Assembly: GCF_000482785.1 (NCBI RefSeq)
Contig: NZ_KI519499.1
Coordinates: 496,001 to 560,000, forward strand
Length of the DNA stretch: 64,000 nt
Direction: 5' to 3'
Source of the DNA: Derxia gummosa DSM 723
Lineage (GTDB): Bacteria > Pseudomonadota > Gammaproteobacteria > Burkholderiales > Burkholderiaceae_E
The notes beneath the pieces are model-generated. The model was not told where the DNA came from. It saw only the letters and a list, made by a program, of their open reading frames with translations, and did no database searches. This document shows, in pieces, positions 63,564-64,000 of this stretch. Each line of letters begins with the position of its first letter. The first letter of the stretch is position 1. Both the position numbers and the translations under genes were made by a program.

Positions 63564-64000
63564 ATGACCGCCCCGACCATGGCAAGCGCGCGCGTCAGCG
63601 CCCTCGCCCATGACCTCGCCACGCGCCGCGCCGGCAACCAGCCGGTGCTGCTGCTGTTCGGCCTCGGCAGCTTCGGCGACATCCTCCAGATCACGCCGGC
63701 GCTGCACGCGCTGCGCCGCCGGCTGCCGCGCGCCTGGATCGCCGTCGTGCATGCAAGCGCCTTCATCGACGACCTGATGCCCGGTCTCGGCGACGCCGAC
63801 GTCTGGCTCAAGGCCGATTCGGCCGACCACGCCGCGCTGCGCGACCTGGTGCGCCGGCACGACCTCGCCGACCTGGTCGTGCAATGCAAGTACGCCCTCG
63901 TGTACGAACTCGGCCGCGACGCCGCGCGCCGCCTGTCCGCCGGGGAATTGCAATTCGTGCGCGAGGCGCAGAAGGCACAGGCGCCCTGGCTCGACTTCCT
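63564..64000 (+). CDS. GT9 (heptosyltransferase-like) glycosyltransferase, 5' part
   Basis: At least 145 residues, cut by the right edge. The start contains VLLLFGLGSFGDILQITPAL and HALRRRLPRAWIAVVH, the nucleotide-sugar transferase pattern of GT9 enzymes (ILVIRLSSLGDVLLTTPAL in typical ones). It could act on LPS core, but the FliA-type promoter and place after ycgR suggest flagellin or another surface target. Ribosome site: GGGAGCCGGTC. Confidence 0.75.
   Translation, partial: MTAPTMASARVSALAHDLATRRAGNQPVLLLFGLGSFGDILQITPALHALRRRLPRAWIAVVHASAFIDDLMPGLGDADVWLKADSADHAALRDLVRRHDLADLVVQCKYALVYELGRDAARRLSAGELQFVREAQKAQAPWLDF

Overview
The window is a very GC-rich bacterial chromosome segment in which nearly all sequence is coding. 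Gene content and order (flhDC master regulator, flgBCDEFGHIJKL opposite flgAMN, flhA-flhF-flhG-fliA, fliC-flaG-fliDST followed by fliK-like, flhX and ycgR genes, class I fumarase, acs, prpE, nhaA) point to a motile betaproteobacterium, most likely Burkholderiales. I see no IS element, CRISPR array, rRNA or prophage; there is one tRNA (Ser-GGA).

Layout. 1-13.4 kb is metabolic and housekeeping: a partial short-chain dehydrogenase, a DUF4142 protein, a small degenerate patch with an inverted repeat, tRNA-Ser, acetyl-CoA synthetase, a YqhA-like membrane protein, NhaA, fumarase-MurI (1-nt overlap), a YdcF-like protein, propionyl-CoA synthetase and a REC/degenerate-GGDEF protein. 13.5-21.4 kb holds a secreted NlpC/P60 hydrolase, a patatin-like lipoprotein and a tight signalling string that follows flgL: histidine kinase, response regulator (frameshifted in this sequence), REC-PAS-GGDEF-EAL protein and diguanylate cyclase. 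21.4-33.4 kb is the flg rod/hook/ring cluster on the minus strand, split between flgG and flgH by a reverse-strand secreted-protein gene and a terminator. 33.5-35.3 kb is flgA, flgM, flgN on the plus strand. 35.7-41.4 kb is flhA-flhF-flhG-like-fliA. 41.7-47.0 kb holds a chemoreceptor, a beta-propeller lipoprotein and a secreted adenosine deaminase-like enzyme, all on the plus strand and lying between flhA and flhB. 47.0-52.8 kb is flhB, cheY-cheZ, motA-motB and flhD-flhC. 53.3-64 kb is fliC, flaG, fliD, fliS, fliT, a FliK-like gene, a giant multidomain glycosyltransferase, flhX, ycgR and the start of a GT9-type glycosyltransferase.

How it works together. FlhDC would switch on the hook-basal-body genes and FliA. 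FlgM holds FliA until the hook is finished, after which FliA would read sites of the form TCAAG...(N11)...GCCGA. I find such sites ahead of flgM, fliC, cheY, fliS, flgK and the GT9 gene, with a weaker one ahead of flgH. The linkage of cyclases, an EAL phosphodiesterase and YcgR to these genes suggests c-di-GMP control of motility. The glycosyltransferases beside a small flagellin suggest flagellin glycosylation.

Most unusual points: an FlhG-like protein that keeps the DQAxxLR motif but has no P-loop; an oversized repeat-rich FlhF; a CG-dinucleotide frameshift in the response regulator after the flgL-linked kinase; the flhB/flhA and flgG/flgH interruptions; a perfect CRP-type site between flhD and fliC; and a 14-bp palindrome (TGCAAGCGCTTGCA-like) scattered through the window, mostly inside genes.
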